From: an uncultured Collinsella sp.
GTDB taxonomy: Bacteria > Actinomycetota > Coriobacteriia > Coriobacteriales > Coriobacteriaceae
Reading direction: 5' to 3'
Assembly (NCBI GenBank): GCA_937943045.1
Contig: CALEBN010000027.1
Coordinates: 39,129-103,128 of the forward strand
Length of the DNA: 64,000 nucleotides
Shown here piece after piece: positions 53,680-62,631 of the stretch (position 1 is its first letter; each line of letters opens with the position of its first letter). The notes under the pieces were generated by a model. That model made no database searches. It worked only from the letters and a program-made list of their open reading frames with translations, and was not told the DNA's origin. A program made the position numbers and the translations under genes.

Positions 53680-55278
53680 ATGGATCAAAAGGCTTCCGCA
53701 AAGGTCCTCGTACTCGACTTTGGTGCGCAGTACGGTCAGCTCATTGCCCGTCGCGTCCGCGACCTCAACGTGTATTCCGAGATTGTCCCCTGCGACATCT
53801 CGGCCGACGAGATTCGCGATATGAACGCCTCTGCGCTCATCCTTTCCGGCGGCCCGGCTTCTGTGTATGCCGAGGACGCTCCGTCCATCGATCCTGCCAT
53901 CTTTGACCTGGGCCTTCCCGTCCTGGGCTTTTGCTACGGCCATCAGATCACGGCCGTGACGCTCGGCGGCAAGGTCGGCCACTCCGAGGTGGGCGAGTAC
54001 GGCCGCGCCACCATCACGCGCACGGCCGGCGCCAAGCTCTTTAACTCCACGCCCATGGAGCAGACCGTGTGGATGAGCCACCGCGACGCCGTTTCCGAGG
54101 TGCCCGAGGGCTTTACCGTTACCGCCAGCACCGACGTGTGCCCGGTTGCTGCCATGGAGTGCGTCGAGCGCAAGATTTTCACCACGCAGTTCCACCCCGA
54201 GGTCAAGCACTCCGAGTACGGTCAGCAGCTGCTGAGCAATTTCCTGTTTGAGATCTGCGGCCTGGAGCCCAACTGGAGCATGGACAACCTGGTCGAGACC
54301 ATGACGGCCGAGTTCCGCGAGAAGGTTGGCGACGACCGCGTGATTCTGGCCCTGTCCGGTGGCGTCGACTCCTCCGTCGTGGCTGCGCTGGGTGCCCGCG
54401 CCGTGGGCAAGCAGATGACCTGCGTGTTCATCAACCACGGTCTGCTGCGCAAGGGCGAGCCCGAGCAGGTGGAGGAGGTCTTCACCAAGCAGTTTGACGT
54501 CGACTTTATCCACGTCCACGCCGAGGACCGTTATGCCGAGCTTCTGGCCGGCGTGACCGAGCCCGAGGAGAAGCGCCGCATCATCGGTACGCAGTTCTGG
54601 AAAGAGTTCTTCGCCGTGGCGCAGCAGCTCGAGACCGATGGCAAGCCGGTCAAGTACCTGGCTCAGGGCACCATCTACCCCGACATCATCGAGTCCGGCG
54701 CTCGTAAGACGGGCGGCAAGACGGCTACCATCAAGAGCCATCACAACCTCATCCCGTTCCCCGAGGGCGTGCACTTCGACCTCATCGAGCCGCTCGACCA
54801 CTTCTTTAAGGACGAGGTCCGCGCGCTTGGTCTGGCGCTCGGCCTGCCGGGTCATATCGTGTTCCGCCAGCCTTTCCCGGGCCCGGGTCTGGCCATCCGC
54901 ATTATCGGCGCGGTCGACAAGGAGAAGCTCGAGATCCTCAAGAACGCCGACGCTATCGTGCGCGAGGAGCTCGACGCCTACAACCAGCGCCTGTTTGAGC
55001 AGACCGGCGAGCGCAACTCCGAGCACAGCTGCTGGCAGTACTTTGCGGTCCTGCCCGACATTAAGTCCGTCGGCGTTATGGGCGACGAGCGCACTTATCA
55101 GCGCCCGATCATCCTGCGTGCCGTTGAGTCCAGCGATGCTATGACCGCCGACTGGGCCAAGTTGCCCTACGACGTGCTTGCCCGCATCTCCGGCCGCATC
55201 GTTGCCGAGGTTCCCGGCGCCAACCGCGTGTGCTACGACATCACGTCCAAGCCGCCCGCGACGATCGAGTGGGAATAA
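53680..55278 (+). CDS. guaA: GMP synthase (glutamine-hydrolysing)
   Basis: GuaA converts XMP to GMP using glutamine. It has 532 residues in two domains: the class I glutaminase (nucleophile Cys in GFCYGHQI, His in TTQFHPEV) and the ATP pyrophosphatase with SGGVDSSVVAALG. The C-terminus ends IEWE. The ATG at 53680 follows GGGGGAA. The 3' end of guaA is a known integration site for genomic islands, and an unrelated sugar locus follows after a terminator. Confidence 0.96.
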   Translation: MDQKASAKVLVLDFGAQYGQLIARRVRDLNVYSEIVPCDISADEIRDMNASALILSGGPASVYAEDAPSIDPAIFDLGLPVLGFCYGHQITAVTLGGKVGHSEVGEYGRATITRTAGAKLFNSTPMEQTVWMSHRDAVSEVPEGFTVTASTDVCPVAAMECVERKIFTTQFHPEVKHSEYGQQLLSNFLFEICGLEPNWSMDNLVETMTAEFREKVGDDRVILALSGGVDSSVVAALGARAVGKQMTCVFINHGLLRKGEPEQVEEVFTKQFDVDFIHVHAEDRYAELLAGVTEPEEKRRIIGTQFWKEFFAVAQQLETDGKPVKYLAQGTIYPDIIESGARKTGGKTATIKSHHNLIPFPEGVHFDLIEPLDHFFKDEVRALGLALGLPGHIVFRQPFPGPGLAIRIIGAVDKEKLEILKNADAIVREELDAYNQRLFEQTGERNSEHSCWQYFAVLPDIKSVGVMGDERTYQRPIILRAVESSDAMTADWAKLPYDVLARISGRIVAEVPGANRVCYDITSKPPATIEWE

Positions 55279-55296
55279 ACGATATTCGTTGATTTC

Positions 55297-55337
55297 AAGC
55301 CTCTGACCTGCGAAAACAGGTCGGGGGCTTCTTATTT
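55297..55337 (+). terminator. Terminator of guaA
   Basis: The arms AAGCCTCTGACCTG and CAGGTCGGGGGCTT pair with wobbles and are followed by CTTATTTT. Confidence 0.75.
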
Positions 55338-55373
55338 TGCAACCTCTGTGCAACCTTTGCGGTTTCGCGCCCC

Positions 55374-55400
55374 GTGAACAGGGGGCGTAGCACTGTTCAC
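55374..55400. other. Hairpin in the region after guaA
   Basis: The perfect 8-bp arms GTGAACAG and CTGTTCAC stand in a gene-poor stretch. Nearby GCAACCT is repeated directly (55340-55360), a pattern often seen at the edges of inserted DNA. Confidence 0.4.
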
Positions 55401-55535
55401 GTCTGGGCCCATGTCGACACCGATCAATGCTCGCGTTGCTTCTGCTTGCGCTTCAGCTTCCGCTGCTCGAAACACGTCGCCCGGGGTTCCTCGCCAGAGG
55501 AGAACTGACCGTTCCTTGCGAAACCGCGAGACCAG

Positions 55536-55703
55536 CTATATCCGCTTGCTGCGGGCTTGCTTGAGCCAGTTCCTCTTGAAAGAGCCTATACCTCCGAAGA
55601 ACTTGTTGTACGTCTCACCGTTCTCCTTGGCCTCGCACTTGACCAAGGCAAGTTCGATGGTGCAGAGGTAATCCGCCACTTGCTCGAGGCGGTAGTCGGT
55701 CAT
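55536..55703 (-). pseudogene. Possible gene remnant, 55 residues
   Basis: A minus-strand frame from an ATG at 55703 encodes TDYRLEQVADYLCTIELALV and then a basic tail (FKRNWLKQARSKRI). It has no strong ribosome binding site and I recognise no family. It may be a remnant of a mobile-element gene left behind guaA. The frame can be extended to 56006 without clear support. Confidence 0.3.
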
Positions 55704-55994
55704 CGAGGTCTTGCGGCGTCGGACGGCCCCTTTTGAGAGGACCTTGCCCACCGAGCCGTCTCGCCCACGGAACAGAAGGAGTGCATCCTCGCGACCTTCG
55801 GCGACCTGTGCTGCGAGATGGAGGGCTGCACCATCGCGCAGGGCCCTTTCCAAAGCGAAGTGTCGAGCCGAAGTGTTGAGCGTCGGCCCTGAATGTTCAA
55901 TGGCCGTTGTTTTCTGCCCCTCAAGTGGTGAACTTCTCCTCGGGGCTGTTGATTCCCCCACGCGCCCCCTTCCGTTCTCTGTGTTCCCCTTATA

Positions 55995-56010
55995 CTCCTT
56001 GTACAAGGAG
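55995..56010 (+). promoter_or_regulatory. Palindrome overlapping the ribosome binding site of the LevR-like gene
   Basis: CTCCTTGTACAAGGAG is a perfect 16-bp palindrome whose right half is the Shine-Dalgarno AAGGAG. TATACT at 55991 overlaps its left edge as a -10 candidate. It could be an operator or sequester the ribosome binding site in the mRNA. Confidence 0.5.
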
Positions 56011-56020
56011 GTAAGAAGTC

Positions 56021-58762
56021 ATGGACAAGACCGCACAGGACAGCTTGGCAAAGAAGCCCGTCGACATGAGGGACAGGATTCTCGAGCATCTCGAGGCCCT
56101 CACCTCTGCCGTCTCGCTCGACGACCTTGCCCGTCTGTCCACCTCCGACATCGCCGAGACGCTCATCATCTCCAGGAGTCTGGCGAGCCAGTACCTCAAC
56201 GACCTTGTTCGCGCCGGCCTTGTGGTTAAGGTGTCGGGCAGGCCTGTCCGTTATTTTCATCGCCGCGCGTTCCAGAAGCGTTTTCAGGTAAAGCTCTCTG
56301 CAAGCGAGTACGCCTCGCTCGCCGACCTCATCCAGGCGACGGGAATCGCCGATCACCGTGACTTCGCGCGTGCCGTGGGCTTTGACCTGAGCCTCAGCTC
56401 CGTTGTCGAGCAGTGCAAGGCTGCGGTTCAGTACCCTCCGTTCGGCCTGCCCATCCTCTTGAGCGGCGGCGTGGGTGTCGGCAAGTCTTTCCTTTCTCGT
56501 CTTGTGTACGAGTACGGCAAGAACCAGGGCTTGCTGTCCCGCGACTCCTCCTATGTGCGCATCGACTGCACTGGGGTCCCGGACGCCGCCTCGTTCAATG
56601 GACTTCTTGACGAGTCGATCGCGAAATCGCGCGGGGGCGTGGTCTTTGTCAACGGCATCGAGGCACTTTCTCCCTCTGCGATGGAACACTGCCTTGCGAC
56701 GGCCCTCGGGCTCGATGCCTCCCAGGATGCGCCGCGCGCTCGCCTCGTTCTTTCGACGACGCTTTCCGCCGATGATCTGAAGGTTTCCTCGGCCTACAGC
56801 AAAATGCCCATCTGTGCCCGCGTCCCCTCACTCAAGGAGCGGACCCCCGAGGAGCGCGAGGATCTCATCTTGAGCTTCCTGCGCAGCGAGGGGTGCCGAA
56901 TCGGTTCTGATGTGAAGATCAGCCGCGGCGCATACCGTTGTCTCGTGAACGCGGACTTTTCCGATAACATCGCCGGCTTGCGCGCCTGCGTGACGAACTG
57001 CTGCGCCAAAGCGTTCCTCAATCGCGAGGGCGACTACGTCGTCGTTCGCCCGTATCTTCTTCCCAGCGGGCTCCTCTCCTCCGCGCAGATCGATCAACAG
57101 CCCGACGATGGCGTTCTGATCGACGCGTCTCTGGATGCCGCCGAGAGCACAGGGCCGGTCGAGCAGGCGCTCGATGTCCTGTGCTCCCTCGATGAGCGAT
57201 TCTGCGCCGGGGAGCTCTCTGTCTCCGAGCTCGTCTCGCAAGCTGTCTCCGCTGTGCGCGGCGTTGAGGATCACTTGATCTTCGACCACGGCGTCGCCTC
57301 CTCGAGGTCGCGCGCCTTCGAGCGCGTCGTGGGCGCGGTCCTTGCCGACGCAGGCTCTTCTTATGGTATCGAGCTTTCGAGGAAGGTCGCTTTTCTACTG
57401 GCCCAGGAGATTTGCCTGCAGTTGTGGCCGGGTATCGGCCTGGCTAAGCGAAAGTCTGCCTGTGCGGAGCAAATCTCCCATCTCCTCGGTGCCGTGACCT
57501 CCGAATTGCCGTTTGCCTCGAGTGTCTCCGATCAGGTCGCCGCAGACGTGGAAGGGGCGCTGGGAATCTCGCTCGATCACTTCACGAAGACGCTTCTGAC
57601 GCTGTGCGTCGCATCGGAGTCTCGCGATGCGAAGGCCCTTCGGACGCTCTGCGTCATCCTGTCCCACGGCTACTCAACGGCGACGAGCATCGCCGACGCG
57701 GCGAACCGTATGCTCGGCATGCATGTGTACGAGGCTGTCGACATGCCCTACGACCAGCAGCTGAAGGACATCGTCGGTCCGCTCCAGCGCCTCGTCGACC
57801 GCCATTCCTACTGCACCGGGGTCGTGTTCCTCGTCGACATGGGCTCCTTGGAGGAGGCCTATAAGGCCCTCGAGAACGTTACCGACTCCACTATCGGCGT
57901 GGTGAACAACGTCTCTACCGGTCTTGCGCTCGAGATCGGGGTCGGGCTGCTCGGCGGCAAGTCCATCGCCGAGGTTCTTGGCGATGCGACCGCCGCGTGC
58001 GTGACGCACTGCAAGGTGATCGAGCGCGTCAACCGTGAGGACGCCATCGTCTTCTGCTCCGAGTCCGGGGTCGACGCCGCGGAGAGGATACGCCAGCTCG
58101 TCTCGCAGAGCCTCCCGCGCACCATAGGCGCGCGCCTGCTCACGAGGCCCTTCAAGCAGCTCGTCGCGAACGGGTCGAACGACGCCGTTTTCTCCGAGCA
58201 CCGCGTCTGCGCCGTCATCGGCACGGGAGACCCCGGGGTCGCCTCCGTCCCCTTCGTCGCCCTCGAGGACATCATGTCGACGGCGTCCGCCTCTAAGGTC
58301 GATGCCGTGTTCGGCAGGTGGCTTGACGCTTCCGAGCTCTCTTCTTTCCACGAGAAGCTACTCTCGAACATGACGCTGCAGAACGTCATCCGCTCCATCA
58401 CCATCCTCGACCCGGAGCGGCTATTCCACGAGATCGAGAGCGCCGTGCACGAGCTTCAGCGCAGGACAGGCGAGAAGATCGGCAGCAACGCCATCATTGG
58501 GCTCTACGTCCACCTCTGCTGTCTCGTCGAGCGCCTTGTTACCAGGAACCCCATTGAGACCTACGTTGGCCAGGACCGCTTCGAGGAGGAGCGTGCCGAT
58601 TTCATCGAGTCTTTCAGGCAGAGCTTCTCGAGCATCTCGACGCGTTATCGCGTAGAGGTTCCCGTAAGCGAGATCGCATATGTCTTCGACTACATAAGCG
58701 TGAGCGCCGCCCCGGCGCGAGAAGAGCGCCTCGGCTCCTCGGACCTCCTGCTCGACGAGTGA
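56021..58762 (+). CDS. LevR/ManR-like PTS regulator with degenerate AAA+ domain
   Basis: This 913-residue regulator has an N-terminal winged helix (SLASQYLNDLVRAGLVVKV), an AAA+ domain (~residues 145-300; Walker A SGGVGVGKS near 148-155), a first PRD-like region, an EIIA(Man)-like domain with His549 in LSHGYSTATS, an EIIB-like part, and a C-terminal PRD with His831 in LYVHLCCLVE. LevR proteins activate sigma-54 promoters, but the GAFTGA loop is absent here and Walker B reads VVFVNGIEAL in place of LFLDEI. It therefore probably works without sigma-54. It controls the PTS operon that follows. The start is set by AAGGAGG. Confidence 0.85.
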   Translation: MDKTAQDSLAKKPVDMRDRILEHLEALTSAVSLDDLARLSTSDIAETLIISRSLASQYLNDLVRAGLVVKVSGRPVRYFHRRAFQKRFQVKLSASEYASLADLIQATGIADHRDFARAVGFDLSLSSVVEQCKAAVQYPPFGLPILLSGGVGVGKSFLSRLVYEYGKNQGLLSRDSSYVRIDCTGVPDAASFNGLLDESIAKSRGGVVFVNGIEALSPSAMEHCLATALGLDASQDAPRARLVLSTTLSADDLKVSSAYSKMPICARVPSLKERTPEEREDLILSFLRSEGCRIGSDVKISRGAYRCLVNADFSDNIAGLRACVTNCCAKAFLNREGDYVVVRPYLLPSGLLSSAQIDQQPDDGVLIDASLDAAESTGPVEQALDVLCSLDERFCAGELSVSELVSQAVSAVRGVEDHLIFDHGVASSRSRAFERVVGAVLADAGSSYGIELSRKVAFLLAQEICLQLWPGIGLAKRKSACAEQISHLLGAVTSELPFASSVSDQVAADVEGALGISLDHFTKTLLTLCVASESRDAKALRTLCVILSHGYSTATSIADAANRMLGMHVYEAVDMPYDQQLKDIVGPLQRLVDRHSYCTGVVFLVDMGSLEEAYKALENVTDSTIGVVNNVSTGLALEIGVGLLGGKSIAEVLGDATAACVTHCKVIERVNREDAIVFCSESGVDAAERIRQLVSQSLPRTIGARLLTRPFKQLVANGSNDAVFSEHRVCAVIGTGDPGVASVPFVALEDIMSTASASKVDAVFGRWLDASELSSFHEKLLSNMTLQNVIRSITILDPERLFHEIESAVHELQRRTGEKIGSNAIIGLYVHLCCLVERLVTRNPIETYVGQDRFEEERADFIESFRQSFSSISTRYRVEVPVSEIAYVFDYISVSAAPAREERLGSSDLLLDE

Positions 58763-58885
58763 CCTTCCCCGCGCCGCCGCAAGCTGACCGCGCGTCCTCA
58801 ATAATCCGATAACCCCTTGCCCGGCGCGAATCCGGATAGCGCCGAGGCAGTACCGAACGTAAAACTTCATTTGATAGGAGCAAAC

Positions 58886-59359
58886 ATGAGTGTTGTTATG
58901 GCACGAATCGACAATCGCCTGCTTCACGGCATCATCGTGACGCAGTGGGCCCCGGTGTCGGGCGCGACCCGAGTCATGGTCATCGACGACAAGGTCGCCG
59001 GCGACGAGGTCCTGAAGTCCACTATGAGGATGGCGCGCCCCGCGGGCATGGCTGTCTCGATCATCTCCGAGGAGACCGCGCTCAAGAACTTCGCGGCGGG
59101 CAAGTACGACCGCGAGAAGGTCTTTGTCATCGCCAAGGAGCCCGAGACGATCCTTCACCTGGTCGAGTCGGGCATCGAGCTCCCGTCGCTGATCGTCGGC
59201 GGCTCTCTTGTCAAGGAGGGCGGCGTCCAGCTCACCCAGCGCGCCTATGCCTCCGCCGAGAACGTCCAGAGCTACAAGGCGCTCATCGCCCGCGGCGTCA
59301 AGGTGACGGCACAGTTCGTGCCCGCCGACAAGCCCGTCTCCGTCGCCGACCTCATCTAA
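58886..59359 (+). CDS. Mannose-family PTS IIB
   Basis: This 157-residue IIB protein takes phosphate from IIA onto His14 (DNRLLHGIIVTQW) and passes it to the sugar bound in IIC/IID. Family features are IDDKVAGDEV and LIVGGSLVKEGGVQL. The ATG at 58886 follows ATAGGAGC. First gene of a six-gene operon (IIB, IIC, IID, IIA, GH172, ROK). The order with IIA fourth is less common than IIA first. Confidence 0.92.
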   Translation: MSVVMARIDNRLLHGIIVTQWAPVSGATRVMVIDDKVAGDEVLKSTMRMARPAGMAVSIISEETALKNFAAGKYDREKVFVIAKEPETILHLVESGIELPSLIVGGSLVKEGGVQLTQRAYASAENVQSYKALIARGVKVTAQFVPADKPVSVADLI

Positions 59360-59368
59360 GGAGGGATC

Positions 59369-60154
59369 ATGGTCAACTTCACTATCCTGCAGGTCGTCCT
59401 TTTGACCCTGCTTGCCTTCATCAAGCACGTGGACTACTACGGCATCCCGATGATCTTCGTCAACTATGCCGTCTTCTGGGGCCTTATCACCGGCGTCGTC
59501 ATGGGCGACTGGCAGACCGGCCTCGTCATCGGCGGCACCATCCAGCTCATGCAGCTCGGCGTCGCGGGCTTCGGCGGCTCGTCGATTCCCGACTACGGCA
59601 CGATGGCCATCATCGCCACCGCCTACGGCGTGACCCTGGGCTCCGACACGGGCCTCGCCATCGGCCTGCCGGTCGGCATGCTCGGCATCCAGCTCGACGT
59701 CATCGTCAAGATCCTCAACGGCTTCGTCGTCGAGAAGTCCCAGAAGTTCTGCGACGAGGGCAAGTTCAAGCAGATGAACGCCATCCTGTGGGTTTGCCCC
59801 GCGCTCTTCGGCCTGTGCGCCGCCCTGCCCGTCTTTGTCTCCGTGACCCTCGGCCAGCCCGCCGTCAACTGGCTCCTCGAGGTCATGCCCCAGTGGTTCC
59901 TTTCCGGCCTCACCCTCGCCGGCAAGATGCTCCCGGCCATCGGTATCGCCATGCTGCTCCGCTACATGCCCACCGGCAAGTACTTCCAGTACCTGCTCGC
60001 CGGCTTCTTCCTCTCGGCCTTCCTGAACGTGCCCATCATCGGCGCCGCCATCGTCGGCGTTGCCCTCGCGATCGCGTTCTACCAGCGCGCCGAGAGGGAC
60101 ACCGAGCTCGCCGCCCACGCTTCCGCAGACGCCTTCATCGGAGAGGATGAGTAA
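59369..60154 (+). CDS. Mannose-family PTS IIC
   Basis: This 261-residue membrane subunit forms the sugar channel together with IID. Eight or so hydrophobic helices are visible, with the LGVAGFGGSSIPDYGTMAII motif that lines the pathway. It starts 9 bp after IIB behind AAGGAGG and ends 2 bp before IID. The codon use is rich in GC at third positions, as across the whole locus. Confidence 0.92.
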   Translation: MVNFTILQVVLLTLLAFIKHVDYYGIPMIFVNYAVFWGLITGVVMGDWQTGLVIGGTIQLMQLGVAGFGGSSIPDYGTMAIIATAYGVTLGSDTGLAIGLPVGMLGIQLDVIVKILNGFVVEKSQKFCDEGKFKQMNAILWVCPALFGLCAALPVFVSVTLGQPAVNWLLEVMPQWFLSGLTLAGKMLPAIGIAMLLRYMPTGKYFQYLLAGFFLSAFLNVPIIGAAIVGVALAIAFYQRAERDTELAAHASADAFIGEDE

Positions 60155-60156
60155 CC

Positions 60157-60990
60157 ATGGAAAACGAGAACATCACTGCCGTCGCCGAGGGCAAGCCCTC
60201 CGGCTACAAGGTCACCAAGAAGGACCTGCGCAACGCGAACTGGCGCTGGCTCATGAGCGTGTGCACCTTCAACTACCAGACCCAGCAGGGCGCCTCAGTC
60301 GCCTACGCCCTCTCGCCGGTCCTGAGGAAGATCTACACGAACGACGAGGACTATAAGCAAGCGCTCAACAACCACTTCCGCTACTACAACACCCAGCCTT
60401 GGCTCGCCGCCATCATCCTTGGCGCCTGCGTGGCCATGGAGGAGCGCGACGGCCTAGCGGCGGCGGACGCCGTCCAAGACCTGAAGATCGGCACCATGGG
60501 ACCGCTCGCCGGCGTCGGCGACTCCCTGCTCATGACCATGATCCCGACCATCATGGGCTCCATCGCCGCCTACATGGCCATCGAGGGCAACCCCGTGGGA
60601 GCCGGCATCTGGTTCGCGCTCATCCTGGCCATCTTCTGGGTCCGCATGCACGCCCTCGAGTTCGGCTACAAGCAGGGCGTGAAGCTCGTCACCGACTTCA
60701 GCGAGAAGCTTCCCAACCTCACTGCCGCCGCCTCCGTGCTCGGCCTCACCGTGGTCGGCTGCCTCATCGCCTCGGTCATCGGCGTCACCTGCCCGATTAG
60801 CTTCAGCTTCGGCGACGTCTCGATGGAGATTCAGCCGCTGCTCGACAAGATCCTGCCTGCCATGATCCCCGCCGCCATCACGGGAAGCGCGTATTACCTT
60901 CTTACCAAGAAGAACGCGAGCATGACGGTCCTCATCCTCGTGGTGATTGTCCTCGCGATGGTCGCCTCCGCCGCCGGCATCCTCGCCTAG
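60157..60990 (+). CDS. Mannose-family PTS IID
   Basis: This 277-residue membrane partner of IIC has a soluble N-terminal part with the conserved NYQTQQGASVAYAL motif, the GTMGPLAGVGDSL loop and a C-terminal set of hydrophobic helices. It interacts with IIB. The start follows GGATGAGTAACC at the end of IIC. Confidence 0.92.
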   Translation: MENENITAVAEGKPSGYKVTKKDLRNANWRWLMSVCTFNYQTQQGASVAYALSPVLRKIYTNDEDYKQALNNHFRYYNTQPWLAAIILGACVAMEERDGLAAADAVQDLKIGTMGPLAGVGDSLLMTMIPTIMGSIAAYMAIEGNPVGAGIWFALILAIFWVRMHALEFGYKQGVKLVTDFSEKLPNLTAAASVLGLTVVGCLIASVIGVTCPISFSFGDVSMEIQPLLDKILPAMIPAAITGSAYYLLTKKNASMTVLILVVIVLAMVASAAGILA

Positions 60991-61016
60991 CTTCGACCCA
61001 AGAGATTGGTGAATCA

Positions 61017-61415
61017 ATGAGAAAGATAGTTGTAGCGAGCCATTCCCTTCTCGCCCAGGGCTTCAAGGACACCCTCGAGTTCCTTACGGGTAAGGGCGAC
61101 GCCGTCAACGCCGTGTGCGCCTACGTGAACGACAACGGCGAGGGGCTCGACGCGGCGGTCGAGGCGGCTCTTTCGGGCACTGACGAGGTCGTCGTCCTCA
61201 CCGACGCGTACGGCGGCAGCGTGAACCAGCGCTTTTCCCGCTTCGCCTCCGACCGGATCCACGTGATCGCGGGCGTCAACCTCCCGCTCGCCATGACGGT
61301 CGCGCTCGCGCGCCCCGACGAGAAACTCGACTTCGACGCCCTCGTCAACGAGGCGCGCCAGCAGATCATCTACGTGAACGGTGCCAGTTCCGCCGAGTGC
61401 GACGACGACGAATAG
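61017..61415 (+). CDS. Mannose-family PTS IIA
   Basis: This 132-residue IIA receives phosphate from HPr at His9 (VVASHSLLAQG) and passes it to the IIB of this operon. The fold's second block is VVVLTDAYGGSVNQ. The ATG at 61017 follows AAGAGATTGGTG. A free-standing IIA rather than a IIAB fusion. Confidence 0.9.
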   Translation: MRKIVVASHSLLAQGFKDTLEFLTGKGDAVNAVCAYVNDNGEGLDAAVEAALSGTDEVVVLTDAYGGSVNQRFSRFASDRIHVIAGVNLPLAMTVALARPDEKLDFDALVNEARQQIIYVNGASSAECDDDE

Positions 61416-61427
61416 AGGAGGTCGACG

Positions 61428-62552
61428 ATGAGAGAGTTCCTTAAGGACGTGTGGATGCACGGCGGTGAGGAAAGCCGCGCCATCACCCCCGAGAACATCA
61501 CGGGCGAGAAGGGCCGCGCCGCCATGTCGGCCAGCCACCTCGGCGTCGGCCGCAAGGGCTCGTGCTGCGTGCCCCTTGAGTCCGGCGAGACCATCACGCT
61601 CGCGGACATCGAGGGCCCCGGCATCATCCGCCACATCTGGATGACCGTCCCCGACAAGACCGCCGCTGGCAGCTTCGTCATGCGTGACCTCGTGCTGCGC
61701 TTCTACTGGGACGACGAGGAGACCCCCTCGGTCGAGTGCCCTGTCGGCGACTTCTTCTGCAACGGCTTCGGTGAGCGCGCCATCGTCAACTCGATGCCCA
61801 TCTGCGTGAACCCGACGGGCGGCATGAACTGCTACTTCGAGATGCCCTTCAGGAAGCACGCCAAGGTCACGCTTACGAGCGAGCACCCCGGGTTCATTAA
61901 GTACATCTTCTACACGTTCAACTACGCGCTCACCGACGTGCCGGACGACGCCATGTACTTCCACGCCCGCTTTAACCGCGAGCGCAGCACCCGCAGGGGC
62001 GTCGACTACACCGTGCTCGACGGCGTGCGCGGCAAGGGCTACTACGTCGGCACCTACATGGCCCTGTGCGCCCTGGAGCGCTATTGGTGGGGCGAGGGCG
62101 AGATGAAGTTCTTCCTCGACGGCGACGAGGAGTTCCCCACGGTCACCTCGACGGGAGCCGAGGACTACTTCGGCGGTGCCTGGGCCTTCCTCGACAGGCC
62201 GCCCCACGCGCTGCCCGAGGCGCAGTGCTTCAACACGCTGTTCGCCGGCTACCCGTATCGCTCGACGCGCGACGCCACGCGCGACCGCTTCAGCGCGGGC
62301 AAGCCGAACCCGAACCCGATGCTCGCGACCAACGACGACGCGCTTCCCAGGCACGGCCTCTACAGGTGGCACCTTCCCGATCCGATCTCGTTCAAGGAGG
62401 ACCTGCGCGTGACGTTCCAGGACCTCGGCAACGACGACATCAAGCTCTACGAGCGCGAGGACGACATCTCCACCGTCGCCTACTGGTACCAAAGCGAGCC
62501 GCACGCCGTGCTCGCCCCGTTTGCCGCAAGGCAGGACCGCGTGCCCAGGTAG
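61428..62552 (+). CDS. GH172 (DUF2961) glycoside hydrolase
   Basis: This 374-residue protein of the DUF2961 family, now GH172, has members that hydrolyse difructose dianhydride I, alpha-fructofuranosides or arabinofuranosides. Seen are the jelly-roll core (GPGIIRHIWMTVP, VECPVGDFFC, MPFRKHAKVTL) and the acidic STGAEDYFGGAWAF, whose Glu is a candidate catalytic residue. There is no signal peptide, so it acts inside the cell on what the PTS imports. The ATG follows GGAGGTCG. Confidence 0.88.
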   Translation: MREFLKDVWMHGGEESRAITPENITGEKGRAAMSASHLGVGRKGSCCVPLESGETITLADIEGPGIIRHIWMTVPDKTAAGSFVMRDLVLRFYWDDEETPSVECPVGDFFCNGFGERAIVNSMPICVNPTGGMNCYFEMPFRKHAKVTLTSEHPGFIKYIFYTFNYALTDVPDDAMYFHARFNRERSTRRGVDYTVLDGVRGKGYYVGTYMALCALERYWWGEGEMKFFLDGDEEFPTVTSTGAEDYFGGAWAFLDRPPHALPEAQCFNTLFAGYPYRSTRDATRDRFSAGKPNPNPMLATNDDALPRHGLYRWHLPDPISFKEDLRVTFQDLGNDDIKLYEREDDISTVAYWYQSEPHAVLAPFAARQDRVPR

Positions 62553-62631
62553 GGTCGCCTCGAAACAAGCCAACGTTATGGGTGCCCGCGGTTGACCATG
62601 ACTGCGGGCGCCCCTTTGTAAGGAGGATCAC

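Noticed and set aside
58800..58885. Sigma-54 promoter before the mannose-family PTS
   Set aside because: No GG-N10-GC pair with the right spacing. Actinobacteria generally lack sigma-54 and the regulator lacks GAFTGA.
58421..60118. 565-codon open frame on the minus strand
   Set aside because: It lies opposite the IIB and IIC genes and the end of the regulator gene, is full of His, Asp and Glu repeats typical of antisense high-GC DNA, and has no family features.
61014..62573. 519-codon open frame on the minus strand
   Set aside because: Antisense shadow of IIA and GH172, with composition bias (Val, Ala, His, Asp) and no recognisable domain.
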